From positions 1 through 46,069 of the forward strand of contig JABAAB010000054.1 of NCBI GenBank assembly GCA_014238945.1: 46,069 bases of DNA, written 5' to 3'. Every line of letters begins with the position of its first letter. The first letter of the stretch is position 1. This DNA comes from Lysobacterales bacterium (GTDB lineage: Bacteria > Pseudomonadota > Gammaproteobacteria > Xanthomonadales > SZUA-36). Below, one piece after another: positions 27,058-34,843 of the stretch. Below the pieces are notes generated by a model that saw only the letters and a program-made list of their open reading frames with translations, did not search any database and was not told where the DNA came from. Both the position numbers and the translations under genes were made by a program.

Positions 27058-27420
27058 TCAGGATGCCATTGCAGTATCAATCTTTTCCAGCAAAGCCTTT
27101 TTCACATTGGGTTTTTCCAGGAATGCCTTGGCCCCAGCCTTCATGACCCTGCCCTCTATGGAGTCATTGGCCCAACCGGTGATCATGATCACCCGCGCAT
27201 CGGGGTCACCACGCAATATTTCGTTGAGTACCACTTCACCGCTTTTGCCGGGCATCATCCAATCCAACGTGACCAGCTCCGGGTGAAGATCCTTATAAAG
27301 AGAGAGTGCCTGATCACCGTTTGATGCGACCCCGACTACCTCGTGCCCCCCGGTTTCAGCAACCACCCTGATCAGGTGACGGGCAAAAGCCGAATCATCT
27401 ACTATCAGTACACTGGCCAT
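27058..27420 (-). CDS. Single-domain response regulator (CheY-like)
   Basis: A 120-residue receiver domain with no output domain. Acidic pocket Asp8-Asp9 (LIVDDS), phosphoacceptor Asp53 (TLDWMMPGKSG), Thr81 (MITGWAN) and Lys103 (LEKP) are all present, so it should be phosphorylated normally. Such proteins relay phosphate to flagellar motors or other targets. No histidine kinase is nearby; the nearest signalling candidate is the possible CheC-like protein at 25040. Transcribed towards the decayed TolB/TPR gene. Confidence 0.95.
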   Translation of the reverse strand: MASVLIVDDSAFARHLIRVVAETGGHEVVGVASNGDQALSLYKDLHPELVTLDWMMPGKSGEVVLNEILRGDPDARVIMITGWANDSIEGRVMKAGAKAFLEKPNVKKALLEKIDTAMAS

Positions 27421-27647
27421 TTTATAACCCCTGCTTTCTTATCCCCGCAGCCCTTAATGTGCGACTTGCATCCATCGGTGTCAACCAAAAGTTTAGAATC
27501 GGATTAAGGTGCGAGAGAAAAACAGTCAAAGTCAGGTTTCATACTGACGATTAAATTTGACTATAAAATGTTGGTTGATCCGCACGTTTTGACCCGCGGA
27601 TCTTGTTGTATGGTGTGTGGCTCGATTACTCAATACCGGATAAAAAC

Positions 27648-27957
27648 ATGAACAAGTTCATCCTCACGCTGACCCTCGGCTTATTCCTGCTGGCCCCATT
27701 ACTGTCGTATGCAGACGACAGTCCCGGAAGCGGGCAGTTGGCCGCCGATACCCCGGCCAACACGGTACTCGGCAACCATTTTTGATTTTGGTGAGTGGAA
27801 AAGCGAGGTCGCTTCCCGAACCAACCCCGACGGCACGGTTTCATTTATCACCATCGTTCCCGGCATGATTGGCCTGGAATTCATCGTTGGCTCCGGTGAG
27901 GAGCGCACCCTGATCATGCGCGATGCCCAGCATGAGTACGTGTTTGCCGAATCATAG
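27648..27957 (+). pseudogene. Small exported protein, frameshifted
   Basis: The ATG at 27648 opens a signal peptide (MNKFILTLTLGLFLLAPLLS) and continues to NTVLGNHF, then stops at 27783. In the +1 frame the sequence carries on as FDFGEWKSEVASRTNPDGTV and FITIVPGMIGLEFIVGSGEE to a stop at 27955. Coding character passes from one frame to the other at the run ATTTTTGATTTTGG near 27778-27792, so a single-base indel is the simplest explanation. The intact product would be about 100 residues. No family was recognised. It may be a true frameshift mutation or a sequence error in the T-run. Confidence 0.65.
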
Positions 27958-27959
27958 CC

Positions 27960-28304
27960 ATGCTTCAGGATTACACTCGTGTTCACAGCGGGCGCAGCAA
28001 TCTTCTCATTCACCTGGTGGCCGTGCCGTTGTTTGTTACGACCACCATTGGCTTGGTCCTAAGCTTGTTTAATGGGAATTTGTTGCTGGCCGGAAAGTTT
28101 GCCCTGGGCCCCGCAATTGCCATGGTATTGCAGGGTGTCGGTCATAGACTGGAAACCAACCCGCCAGAGCCATTCACCGGACCTGCGAATGTGTTGATGC
28201 GTATATTCACCGAGCAGTTCCGCACTTTTCCCTTATTCGTGCTGAGCGGCGGCTGGCTGCGGGCTTGGCAAGCAACGGCGGGAGACCCGGAAAATCAGGA
28301 ATAA
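27960..28304 (+). CDS. Mpo1-like (DUF962) membrane protein
   Basis: A 114-residue membrane protein with two hydrophobic segments and the Mpo1/YGL010w-like layout: an N-terminal Y-T-R-VHSGRSNLLIHLVAVPLF (His-Asn-His pattern), then GVGHRLETNPPEPFTGP. The yeast member is a dioxygenase acting on 2-hydroxy fatty acids; bacterial roles are unproven. It begins two bases after the stop of the frameshifted exported gene. Its 3' end overlaps the computed start of the next frame, which appears truncated at its N terminus. Confidence 0.8.
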   Translation: MLQDYTRVHSGRSNLLIHLVAVPLFVTTTIGLVLSLFNGNLLLAGKFALGPAIAMVLQGVGHRLETNPPEPFTGPANVLMRIFTEQFRTFPLFVLSGGWLRAWQATAGDPENQE

Positions 28305-29155
28305 ACCCTTGCACCATAAATGTCTGGGGTCATGGCATTCCCGTCAGACCGGATTGCTGCGTTGATGATGAGCCGTCAGCCCGGATCATCATACTGCCGG
28401 AAATGTGGCTGGGTCCGGATGAAGCACTGCACCAGCGTCATGACCGCCTGGTCGAATGGGTCAGACAACAATACGCGCTTGGATCCACCATCTACTCGGC
28501 CTGCTCGGGTGCAATCATGCTGGCCGAAACCGGTTTGCTGGATGGTTGCCACGCAACCTCCCATTGGGGCTACCAGGACCTGTTTCGCAAGGCATATTCG
28601 AAAGTGCACTTTGATCCGGCCCCCAACCTGACCTATGCCGATGCCGCCGGAAGAATCGTCACCGCCGGTGGCACCACCTCGTGGCATGATCTGGCCCTGC
28701 ACATCATTTCCCGTCACGCCAGCCCCGGTGAAGCACTGCGTATCGCCAAGGTTTACCTGCTCAAATGGCACGGCGAAGGTGATTTGCCCTATGCCAGCCT
28801 GGTCAGGCCGGTCCCCCACGGTGATTCTGTCATTAGCAAGTGCGAGAACTGGCTACAGGGTCATTTTCGCGACATCGAAGCCATAGTCCACGTCACTGCG
28901 CTGGCGGATATACCGGAGCGTACGCTGAAAAGACGGTTCAAGGCCGCGACGGGTAATTCATTGATCAGCTACCTGCAAAACCTGAGGGTGGAGGAGGCAA
29001 AACGACTACTGGAATCCAGCGACCTGCCCTTGGATGAAATCAGCGCCGAGGCCGGATATGGGGACACCTCGTTTTTCCGCAGGGTATTCAAACGCCTGAC
29101 CGGGCTGACCTCGAGTCATTACCGGCGGCTGTTCCAACCGATTGCGGGTTCCTGA
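28265..29155 (+). CDS. GlxA-type AraC regulator, probably 5'-truncated
   Basis: The open frame encodes 296 residues: a DJ-1/PfpI-like (GATase1) domain followed by a C-terminal AraC helix-turn-helix pair. Clear parts are ARIIILPEMWLGPDE, STIYSACSGAIMLAETGLL (nucleophile-elbow Cys) and GRIVTAGGTTSWHDLALHII. The DNA-binding end is readable at LADIPERTLKRRFKAATG and LDEISAEAGYGDTSFFRRVF. Recognisable family sequence begins only at about GHGIPVRPD (28331), so roughly 60-70 residues including the first strand of the DJ-1 domain appear to be missing. The first codons overlap the Mpo1-like gene and look non-homologous. Possibly a 5' deletion fused it to that gene; whether it is still functional is uncertain. 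Confidence 0.75.
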   Translation: MASNGGRPGKSGINPCTINVWGHGIPVRPDCCVDDEPSARIIILPEMWLGPDEALHQRHDRLVEWVRQQYALGSTIYSACSGAIMLAETGLLDGCHATSHWGYQDLFRKAYSKVHFDPAPNLTYADAAGRIVTAGGTTSWHDLALHIISRHASPGEALRIAKVYLLKWHGEGDLPYASLVRPVPHGDSVISKCENWLQGHFRDIEAIVHVTALADIPERTLKRRFKAATGNSLISYLQNLRVEEAKRLLESSDLPLDEISAEAGYGDTSFFRRVFKRLTGLTSSHYRRLFQPIAGS

Positions 29156-29185
29156 GGAGTAGAGATATCGGAGAAAGGGGCTCTG

Positions 29186-29563
29186 TTACTTGTTCCAGTA
29201 AGCCGCCCTGGCCGGAATAATATTGCGAATCCCACCCTTGGGATTGGGCACATCACCCTCATAGCGCGGGATCACGTGTATGTGCAGATGCGGCACGGAC
29301 TGTCCACCGGCTTTCTGGTCATTGAAACCAATGTTGTAGCCCTGCGGAGTATGAACTTCTTCAATGGCGGTCTTGGCCTTGTCAATTGCTGCAGTCAGGG
29401 CGGCTTGCTCCTCCGGGGTTGCATCGAACCAGCGGGCAATATGGCGGCGCGGTACCAACAGGGCGTGACCGGGATTTAACGGGTAAGTGTCCCAGATGCC
29501 TGCGACCAGTTCGTGTTCATGAAAGATTCTTTCTTTACCCAGGTGGCAGAATGTACAGCTCAA
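29186..29563 (-). CDS. HIT family hydrolase, TTG start
   Basis: A 125-residue histidine-triad nucleotide hydrolase/transferase. The HIT motif HLHIHVIPRYEGD is near the C terminus; an N-terminal CTFCHL pair may bind zinc, and LNPGHALLVPRRH is the usual central strand. No ATG precedes this domain at a sensible distance. The TTG at 29563 is chosen because GGGAG lies six bases before it and it places CTFC close to the N terminus; the frame continues upstream without family sequence. HIT proteins cleave AMP-lysine-type or dinucleotide substrates in the cytoplasm. It converges with the GlxA-type regulator gene. Confidence 0.88.
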   Translation of the reverse strand: MSCTFCHLGKERIFHEHELVAGIWDTYPLNPGHALLVPRRHIARWFDATPEEQAALTAAIDKAKTAIEEVHTPQGYNIGFNDQKAGGQSVPHLHIHVIPRYEGDVPNPKGGIRNIIPARAAYWNK

Positions 29564-29711
29564 TTTTATCTCCCGGGTCGAGTGGCAAAAAAGCGAGTTT
29601 AGCGTACCGCTGCCTAAATAGCGCCTGTTGGATCGCAATCGGAATGGAGCCCAGAAAAGGGCTTGGATTCTTGTCCCACGCCTTTTATGAACCTAAATTT
29701 CTCGCACCTCG

Positions 29712-30986
29712 TCATCGGGGAAGATTTAATAAACGAGTGTTTTCAGCAGCTACCTGTCCATGCAGTGGTTGGTCCCGTAGAGCCGACACCGGCACCAGTT
29801 CACGAACCTTGTCATGAAAGAGGCAGATCGAGCTTTCCTCCGAGGATAGAGGGCCCGGAGAGTAACCAGTGGTGCCCAGTCCTGTATGAACACGCTCGCA
29901 CAACACCCGGTCCTCTTCATTAACCGGATCATTGATTCGGAAATTGAGTTCACGTAGATGAGTTTCTTCGTGGGTCGGATGCTTGTGTCCATAGTAACAG
30001 GTTCGGATCAGGGTCTTTTCAGGACCCAGGGGTACCAATTGGAACATATCGAGCATTTCCGGGTACAGGTCGATACCGAGGTTGCCGGTCACACCAAATT
30101 GCACCCACTTGTGGCGTATGCGTTCCGGAATACGGGCGTTGGCACAATGAAATTGTTGCTGGTATTTTTGTTCTACATCTATCGAAGAAGGTTTGTCCCG
30201 AAGCCTGAATACGCCATAGCTGACGCCACTGGGCAGTTCCTCTGCTTCATCGGTTTCTCGCAGTAACCGGTTGAGACCGGGGTGACCGACCGGGATGTGG
30301 TAGTTCTCCAGGTAATTGTCCCAGGCGACTTTCCAGTTGGCATTCCATACCTGCGTTGAGACTTGCAGGCAGGGCACATAGTCTGCGACACCATAGGCCG
30401 TGAAATAATCGCCGGTGTGTGCAAAATCTTCCGTGATGGTCGGCCCATCACCCTTGATCCGCACAAAAACAAGACCATGAAATACCTCCAGCTCAATTTC
30501 ATGGAGGCCATGGCCTGATTGATCAAAGTCAGCAAAGTTTTCCTTTTTCGGCACACGAAACAATTCACCGTCCAGTGTGTAGGTCCAACCATGGTAAGGA
30601 CATCTTATGACACGATTACAGGTACCCCGGCCATCAAGTAATCGCGATCCCCGGTGGCGGCAAACGTTAAGAAATGCTTTCAATTGTCCGCTTTTTCCAC
30701 GCACAACGATGACGCTGTCCCGGCCAAGATCAACCGTCATGTAATCACCGGTTTGGGCTACCTCGTTTACATGACCAACGAACTGCCAGCGGCGCAGAAA
30801 AAAAGCTTCATACTCCAGTTCAAATAATTCAACATTGCGGTACGTCCAGGGGGAGAGCGGATTCACTTTGTGATCCCCGGATTTTGCTGTACTGGCTGCC
30901 TGTGTTGAGTCGTCCACATCGGGTCCTTTTTCCCGCTTCATTTTACCGCTTCCACTCATCGAATTCCGCCTGCCACTTTCCGTCAT
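29712..30986 (-). CDS. Rieske non-haem iron oxygenase, alpha subunit
   Basis: A 424-residue ring-hydroxylating-type oxygenase. The Rieske 2Fe-2S ligands are Cys109/His111 (NVCRHRGSRLL) and Cys129/His132 (CPYHGWTY). The catalytic iron ligands His230 and His235 lie in DNYLENYHIPVGHPG, typical of the carnitine/choline/aromatic monooxygenase group. The first 45 residues are low-complexity and charged; ATGs at 30959 and 30941 are alternative starts, and the last has GGAAG eight bases upstream. No reductase or ferredoxin gene is close, so the electron donor is encoded elsewhere. The substrate is unknown; quaternary amines or aromatic acids are possible. Confidence 0.88.
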   Translation of the reverse strand: MTESGRRNSMSGSGKMKREKGPDVDDSTQAASTAKSGDHKVNPLSPWTYRNVELFELEYEAFFLRRWQFVGHVNEVAQTGDYMTVDLGRDSVIVVRGKSGQLKAFLNVCRHRGSRLLDGRGTCNRVIRCPYHGWTYTLDGELFRVPKKENFADFDQSGHGLHEIELEVFHGLVFVRIKGDGPTITEDFAHTGDYFTAYGVADYVPCLQVSTQVWNANWKVAWDNYLENYHIPVGHPGLNRLLRETDEAEELPSGVSYGVFRLRDKPSSIDVEQKYQQQFHCANARIPERIRHKWVQFGVTGNLGIDLYPEMLDMFQLVPLGPEKTLIRTCYYGHKHPTHEETHLRELNFRINDPVNEEDRVLCERVHTGLGTTGYSPGPLSSEESSICLFHDKVRELVPVSALRDQPLHGQVAAENTRLLNLPR

Positions 30987-31051
30987 GTTAGGCGTAGAAA
31001 AACGAAATTTAGGGTCAGGAAGTTGCTACAGCGTGATGTGCCGGCGACCTG

Positions 31052-31270
31052 TTACAAAGCGAGATCTATAACGAGGTCTACCAACTCATCCCTGGATATC
31101 ACGTTGTCGTGATTCGCATCGAATTTCTTGAATATGTCGCTGCTGAAGTTAAAACCCTTTTCATGCAACAGGCATTCAGCCAGCGCAATAAACTCACCCC
31201 TGGAAATTACACCGTCCTTGTTATCGTCAAAGACATCAAACAACTCGGCGATCATCTGTTCAATATTCAT
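31052..31270 (-). CDS. EF-hand mini-protein
   Basis: A 72-residue soluble protein made almost wholly of two EF-hands. The loops are residues 15-26 (DDNKDGVISRGE) and 51-62 (DANHDNVISRDE), both with Asp at positions 1, 3 or 5 and Glu at 12, so calcium binding is likely. No signal peptide, hence cytoplasmic. It lies 65 bases upstream of the Rieske oxygenase on the same strand, but a functional link is not evident. Two-EF-hand calmodulin-like proteins of this size are found sporadically in marine gammaproteobacteria. Confidence 0.88.
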   Translation of the reverse strand: MNIEQMIAELFDVFDDNKDGVISRGEFIALAECLLHEKGFNFSSDIFKKFDANHDNVISRDELVDLVIDLAL

Positions 31271-31395
31271 GCTCGGAATTGTATATGAAAAACACCCTTA
31301 AAAGGGATACCTATTGATAACCCATTTATTGCCAAAACATTGCCGGGGAAGGTGTAATTCAGTCATACTCCGACGAAATCTGAGGACTGGATAGT

Positions 31396-32736
31396 ATGGT
31401 CAAAGCATTACTCGGTGGACTCAATTCGATCTCGTTACCAAAGGTCTCCCACGGCCAGGGTTGTTACGTGATGGACTCCACCGGTAAGCGTTATATTGAC
31501 GGGTCAGGCGGGCCGGCAGTTTTCTCTCTCGGTCACGCGCACCCCGAGGTGAATGAGGCCATCAAAAAACAATTGGACCGGATCGCGCACGGGTACCGGT
31601 ACACGTTCACAAGTGATCCAATGATTGAACTGACCGAACGTATTCAACAGCAGTGCGGTCCGGGTTTTGAGCACATCAGCTATTTCTGCGGTGGTTCAGA
31701 GGCGATTGAATCAGCGCTAAAAATTGCACTTCAATATCACTGGGCCATTGGTCAGAAAAGCCGCAACCGGTTTATCGCCAGGGATCGTTCATACCATGGC
31801 AATACACTCGGGGCATTATCGGTATCCGGTTTCGCGCAGCGTCGAAAACAATATGAAAACAGCCTGATCCCCTGTTCCTTTGTGTCCGCGGCCAACCTCT
31901 ATCGCCCGGTAGTGGGGGGTGGTGAGGAAGCGTTGACGGACTTTCTCGCCGATGAACTGGAACAGGAAATTCTGCAACTGGGTGCTGAAAACGTGGCAGC
32001 GTTTATCTTCGAGCCTGTTGTGGGCGCCGCGGGTGGCGTGGTTCCAGCCCCTGAAAGTTACCCACAGAAAATCAGGGAAGTGTGTGATCGCCACGGTGTG
32101 TTGCTGATATCCGATGAAGTCATGTGCGGGTCCGGCCGTTGTGGTCACTGGCGGGCGCTTGAGCACTACGGTGGTGTCAGACCGGACATCATGTGCATCG
32201 CCAAGGGGCTGGGTGGGGGTTATGTGCCCCTGGGTGCAGTTACCTTTTCTGACCGGATCGCACAGCCGATTTACGAGGTGGATGGTGAACTGAACACCGG
32301 CCACACTTTTACCGGGCATACACTGGCCTGCGCGGCAGCAGCCAAGGTGCAGGAAATTGTTCAACGTGACGGACTTGTTGAGCGTGTTCGGGCCCAGGGC
32401 AGTTCGCTAATCGCCAGTCTGCAAGCAGCCGTCGGTGACCTCGAGGCCGTTGGAGATATACGTGGCCGGGGTCACTTCGTTGGGGTTGAGCTGGTTGAAG
32501 ACCGTGATACACGCAAGCCATTCGATCCCGACCTGCGTCTTGCCGATCTGATCCGCGCCAGAACACTGGAAGCCGGCCTGATCTGTTATCCGGTCAGCGG
32601 TTCGGTTGATGGTATCAATGGTGATGTGTCCATAATTGCCCCGCCATACATAGCCGGTACTTCCGAGTTTGAGGAAATTGCCGGCAAGTTTGAGACCGGT
32701 CTCAAAATTGCGCTCGCTGACATAAAGGCATACTAG
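31396..32736 (+). CDS. Class III aminotransferase
   Basis: A 446-residue PLP enzyme of the omega-amino-acid/acetylornithine aminotransferase class. Landmarks: SYHGNTLGALSVSG at 132-145, the PLP-ring Asp240 in LLISDEVMCGSGR, and the Schiff-base Lys270 in CIAKGLGGGYVPLGAV; GHTFTGHTLACAAA follows. The length is normal. It is a cytosolic enzyme transferring an amino group from an amine or omega-amino acid to pyruvate or 2-oxoglutarate. It stands alone on the plus strand with decayed DNA downstream. The substrate cannot be named. Confidence 0.93.
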   Translation: MVKALLGGLNSISLPKVSHGQGCYVMDSTGKRYIDGSGGPAVFSLGHAHPEVNEAIKKQLDRIAHGYRYTFTSDPMIELTERIQQQCGPGFEHISYFCGGSEAIESALKIALQYHWAIGQKSRNRFIARDRSYHGNTLGALSVSGFAQRRKQYENSLIPCSFVSAANLYRPVVGGGEEALTDFLADELEQEILQLGAENVAAFIFEPVVGAAGGVVPAPESYPQKIREVCDRHGVLLISDEVMCGSGRCGHWRALEHYGGVRPDIMCIAKGLGGGYVPLGAVTFSDRIAQPIYEVDGELNTGHTFTGHTLACAAAAKVQEIVQRDGLVERVRAQGSSLIASLQAAVGDLEAVGDIRGRGHFVGVELVEDRDTRKPFDPDLRLADLIRARTLEAGLICYPVSGSVDGINGDVSIIAPPYIAGTSEFEEIAGKFETGLKIALADIKAY

Positions 32737-33162
32737 AGAAAATCCGAGGCCAGATTAAAACCGTACCGGTCTTGTGCAAATCGACTAAATTTGCTCTGGA
32801 TTGACCCCTATTTCCGGCCCCTATTTCGGGCCCCTATTACTGACCCCTTTCTCCCTTCAACTTCGCTCTGTGCGTTCCAGCGGTCCATTCTCGTAGTAAT
32901 AATAGCGGGTCTCGTGCCAATCGCCATTACAAGACCGTGTGGCCTCATTCGAAGCATCGTGGCGTTTGCTGGAAATTCTCCGGTGGCGAGCGTCATAGGT
33001 ATGACGGATGATCGCCACGCAGTTATCCAGACGGTTAACCAATACACCCTGCTGGTCCATGAAGCTGATGCTGACGGGATTACCGGCCTGGTCATATTCG
33101 GTCCTGGCGGAGTGATAACCCCGCGTTTTGTGACTGGCCGGCTTACCATTGATGTCGGAATA
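32737..33162. other. Gene-poor stretch with repeats and gene debris
   Basis: After the aminotransferase, 32800-32865 holds a tandem CCCCTATT(T/A) unit repeated three times and a TGACCCCTTT word, the reverse complement of the GGGGTCAG motif seen elsewhere. An antisense protein fragment then occupies about 32857-33165 (listed separately). A plus-strand frame is open across the whole region and joins the TPR remnant downstream, but its first part has no coding character in that sense. Confidence 0.5.
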
Positions 33163-33165
33163 GCG
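32857..33165 (-). pseudogene. YD/RHS-like protein fragment
   Basis: Read on the minus strand from about 33165, the sequence gives YSDINGKPASHKTRGYHSAR, TEYDQAGNPVSISFMDQQGV and HETRYYYYENGPLERT before a stop at 32857. This is the rhythm (Y-x-D-x-x-G-x-P ... YD-x-x-GN) of repeat proteins related to YD/RHS or long beta-repeat proteins. No start codon or further repeats are found. The fragment begins exactly where plus-strand TPR-family similarity starts, so this is a recombination junction. Internal fragment only; the parent gene is not in the window. Confidence 0.55.
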
Positions 33166-34074
33166 CAGCTGATCAATGCCGGCTCTGACCGGCACCTGTG
33201 GTCGGATACCTACGAACGGGAACTGGACGACATCTTTGGCATCCAGGAGGAAATCTCGGACAACATCGTCGCGGCTCTTAAAGTCGCCTTGAATGTCGAG
33301 GAGGCCTCGGCCATTGAACGCCTGCAGCGACCCACCGACAACCCGGAGGCTCATGACGCTGCCTTCAACCGGCGCTGGCTGGATGCGCTAATGGAGTTCG
33401 AAGCTGCAATTGAATCAGGGCCAAAAAATGCGGGTGTACGTCAATGGTATGCCGAGGCGCTTGCAGAAGCGGGCTACCTGCAGACCGCATTGGCAGAGAT
33501 CGACAAGGCCTGCCAACTGGATCCTGCCGCGCCCATCATCAACAACGTCTACAGCATGCTCGCAAGCATCCAGGGCGATGACGCACTGGCCATCCGGCAT
33601 AGGAACAAGGCGCTTAAAATGGGTCTCACAGCCGCCTGGGGACATCCCTTGCATGCACTGATTCGTTCAGGAGAATGGGACATCATCGAGCGTCTGGCCT
33701 ATCCGGTACTTGCGGCAGAGTCTTTCGGCCGACTTTGCATCGAAGCACATCGGGATCCCTCTCTTTATGAGAACGTCAGAACCATGGTGGCAGAAGAAAT
33801 GCCTCAAGGCAGGTTTATTGGGGAAACGTATGTATATTGCGCAGCATTGGTGGGGGATAACGACCGGGCCTTCGCCATTCTCGACATGGTATTGGAAGGG
33901 GAACCGACCGCCACCAACACTCTGTGGGGACCGGACGAGCCCTATGTTGTAATGCGGCAGTCAGCCCGGTTCAGGCAGGTGCTCGAGGACGTCGGCCTGC
34001 TGGATCTCTACAAGGTACGCGGCTGGCCTGACCGTTGCCGGGCAGAGGGTGAACAGGACTTTGATTGTGATTAG
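33163..34074 (+). pseudogene. TolB/TPR family, 3' remnant
   Basis: Plus-strand family similarity begins abruptly at about 33163 with AQLINAGSDRHLWSDTYERE and DDIFGIQEEIS, the end of the TolB-like domain. It continues through PTDNPEAHDA, then jumps to a late TPR segment (WYAEALAEAGYLQTALAEID onward) and ends GWPDRCRAEGEQDFDCD at 34072. The N-terminal membrane domain, the start of the TolB domain and probably the first TPRs are missing. The frame is open back to 32791, but upstream of 33163 it reads antisense to another gene fragment. It could in principle be translated as a 427-residue chimera; a pseudogene is more likely. Confidence 0.75.
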
Positions 34075-34151
34075 CACAACAGAGTCAATAAAGAATGTTC
34101 TGACTCCAAGATTTTCCATCCCCGTTCATTTAGTGAATACCAGCGATTTCT

Positions 34152-34403
34152 TCAGTGATCTTTGGCCAATTCTTCACGAAGAATTTTCCGCAGGGTTTTA
34201 CTGTCAACGGGTTGTCCCGAACGGGAAAGAAAGCGACGCAGCGCATCATTGATCAAGGTTTGATAACCACAACCAGCTTGTTCAGCCCTGCAACGAAATG
34301 CGCTAATCACATCATTATCCAGAAATATCGTTATGCGGGTCTTGCCACGGCCCTTGATAACCGGACCGCGTTCACCTTCGTTAAAATCGTACTCACTTTT
34401 CAT
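34152..34403 (-). CDS. brnA: BrnA family antitoxin
   Basis: An 83-residue antitoxin with a C-terminal ribbon-helix-helix-like DNA-binding part: TRITIFLDNDVISAFRCRAEQAGCGYQTLINDALRRFL. In type II brnTA systems the BrnA dimer binds and neutralises the BrnT RNase and represses the operon. Here the toxin gene is first and the two genes overlap by 11 bases, the usual brnTA order. The N-terminal DFNEG stretch would thread onto the toxin. Confidence 0.9.
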   Translation of the reverse strand: MKSEYDFNEGERGPVIKGRGKTRITIFLDNDVISAFRCRAEQAGCGYQTLINDALRRFLSRSGQPVDSKTLRKILREELAKDH

Positions 34404-34659
34404 AAGTTATCCGTTCCGCCCTGTTGGCCTTTCGTGCTGAAATTATCCAAATGATTTCAGCACGGTAGGTATAAACGACCACAACGACACGCTCCAGGGC
34501 ATCCTTCCCAATGACCAGGTACCGGGATTCGCCTGTTGCGTTCCTGTCTTCGATAACAATCGCTCGAGGATCGTAAAACACGGGTTCCACATCAGTAAAA
34601 AAGATGCCATGTTTCAACTTGTTGGTTTTGGATTTAACTAAATTCCAAGCAAGTTTCAT
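34393..34659 (-). CDS. brnT: BrnT family RNase toxin
   Basis: An 88-residue toxin. Family markers: the N-terminal W-x-x-x-K-S-x-x-N-x-x-KHGI pattern (KLAWNLVKSKTNKLKHGI), FTDVEPVFYDP, and the C-terminal IIWIISARKANRAERITYE. BrnT toxins are small ribonucleases that stop growth when the antitoxin is lost. The ATG at 34659 gives the standard N terminus; an ATG at 34674 would add five residues and would fall inside the operator repeats. Residues expected for catalysis (basic R/K in the SARKANRAER segment) are retained, so it is probably functional. Confidence 0.9.
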   Translation of the reverse strand: MKLAWNLVKSKTNKLKHGIFFTDVEPVFYDPRAIVIEDRNATGESRYLVIGKDALERVVVVVYTYRAEIIWIISARKANRAERITYEK

Positions 34660-34667
34660 AAATATTT

Positions 34668-34686
34668 TATGCATATACTATGCATA
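34668..34686. promoter_or_regulatory. Twin TATGCATA palindromes, brnTA operator
   Basis: TATGCATA - TAC - TATGCATA: two identical 8-base self-palindromes with centres 11 bases apart, i.e. one helical turn, nine bases before the brnT ATG. This is the arrangement expected for cooperative binding of two BrnA ribbon-helix-helix dimers. It overlaps the likely promoter of brnTA. Confidence 0.75.
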
Positions 34687-34843
34687 TGTCAAAAATCAAA
34701 ACTCATTTGACCAATATGCAGCGCGACGAACATCCCGAATAGTGGCTGGTTACTCGGTGTTGCGTAGGTATTTTCCCAACAAAGGGGTCAGAAAAAGGGT
34801 AGGATCAAAACAGCGATTAGCAGCTGAAAAGTGGAGAACACCC

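Noticed and set aside
28376-28819. 147-codon minus-strand frame opposite the GlxA-type regulator
   Set aside because: Glycine-rich antisense shadow of the DJ-1-like domain; no motif of its own.
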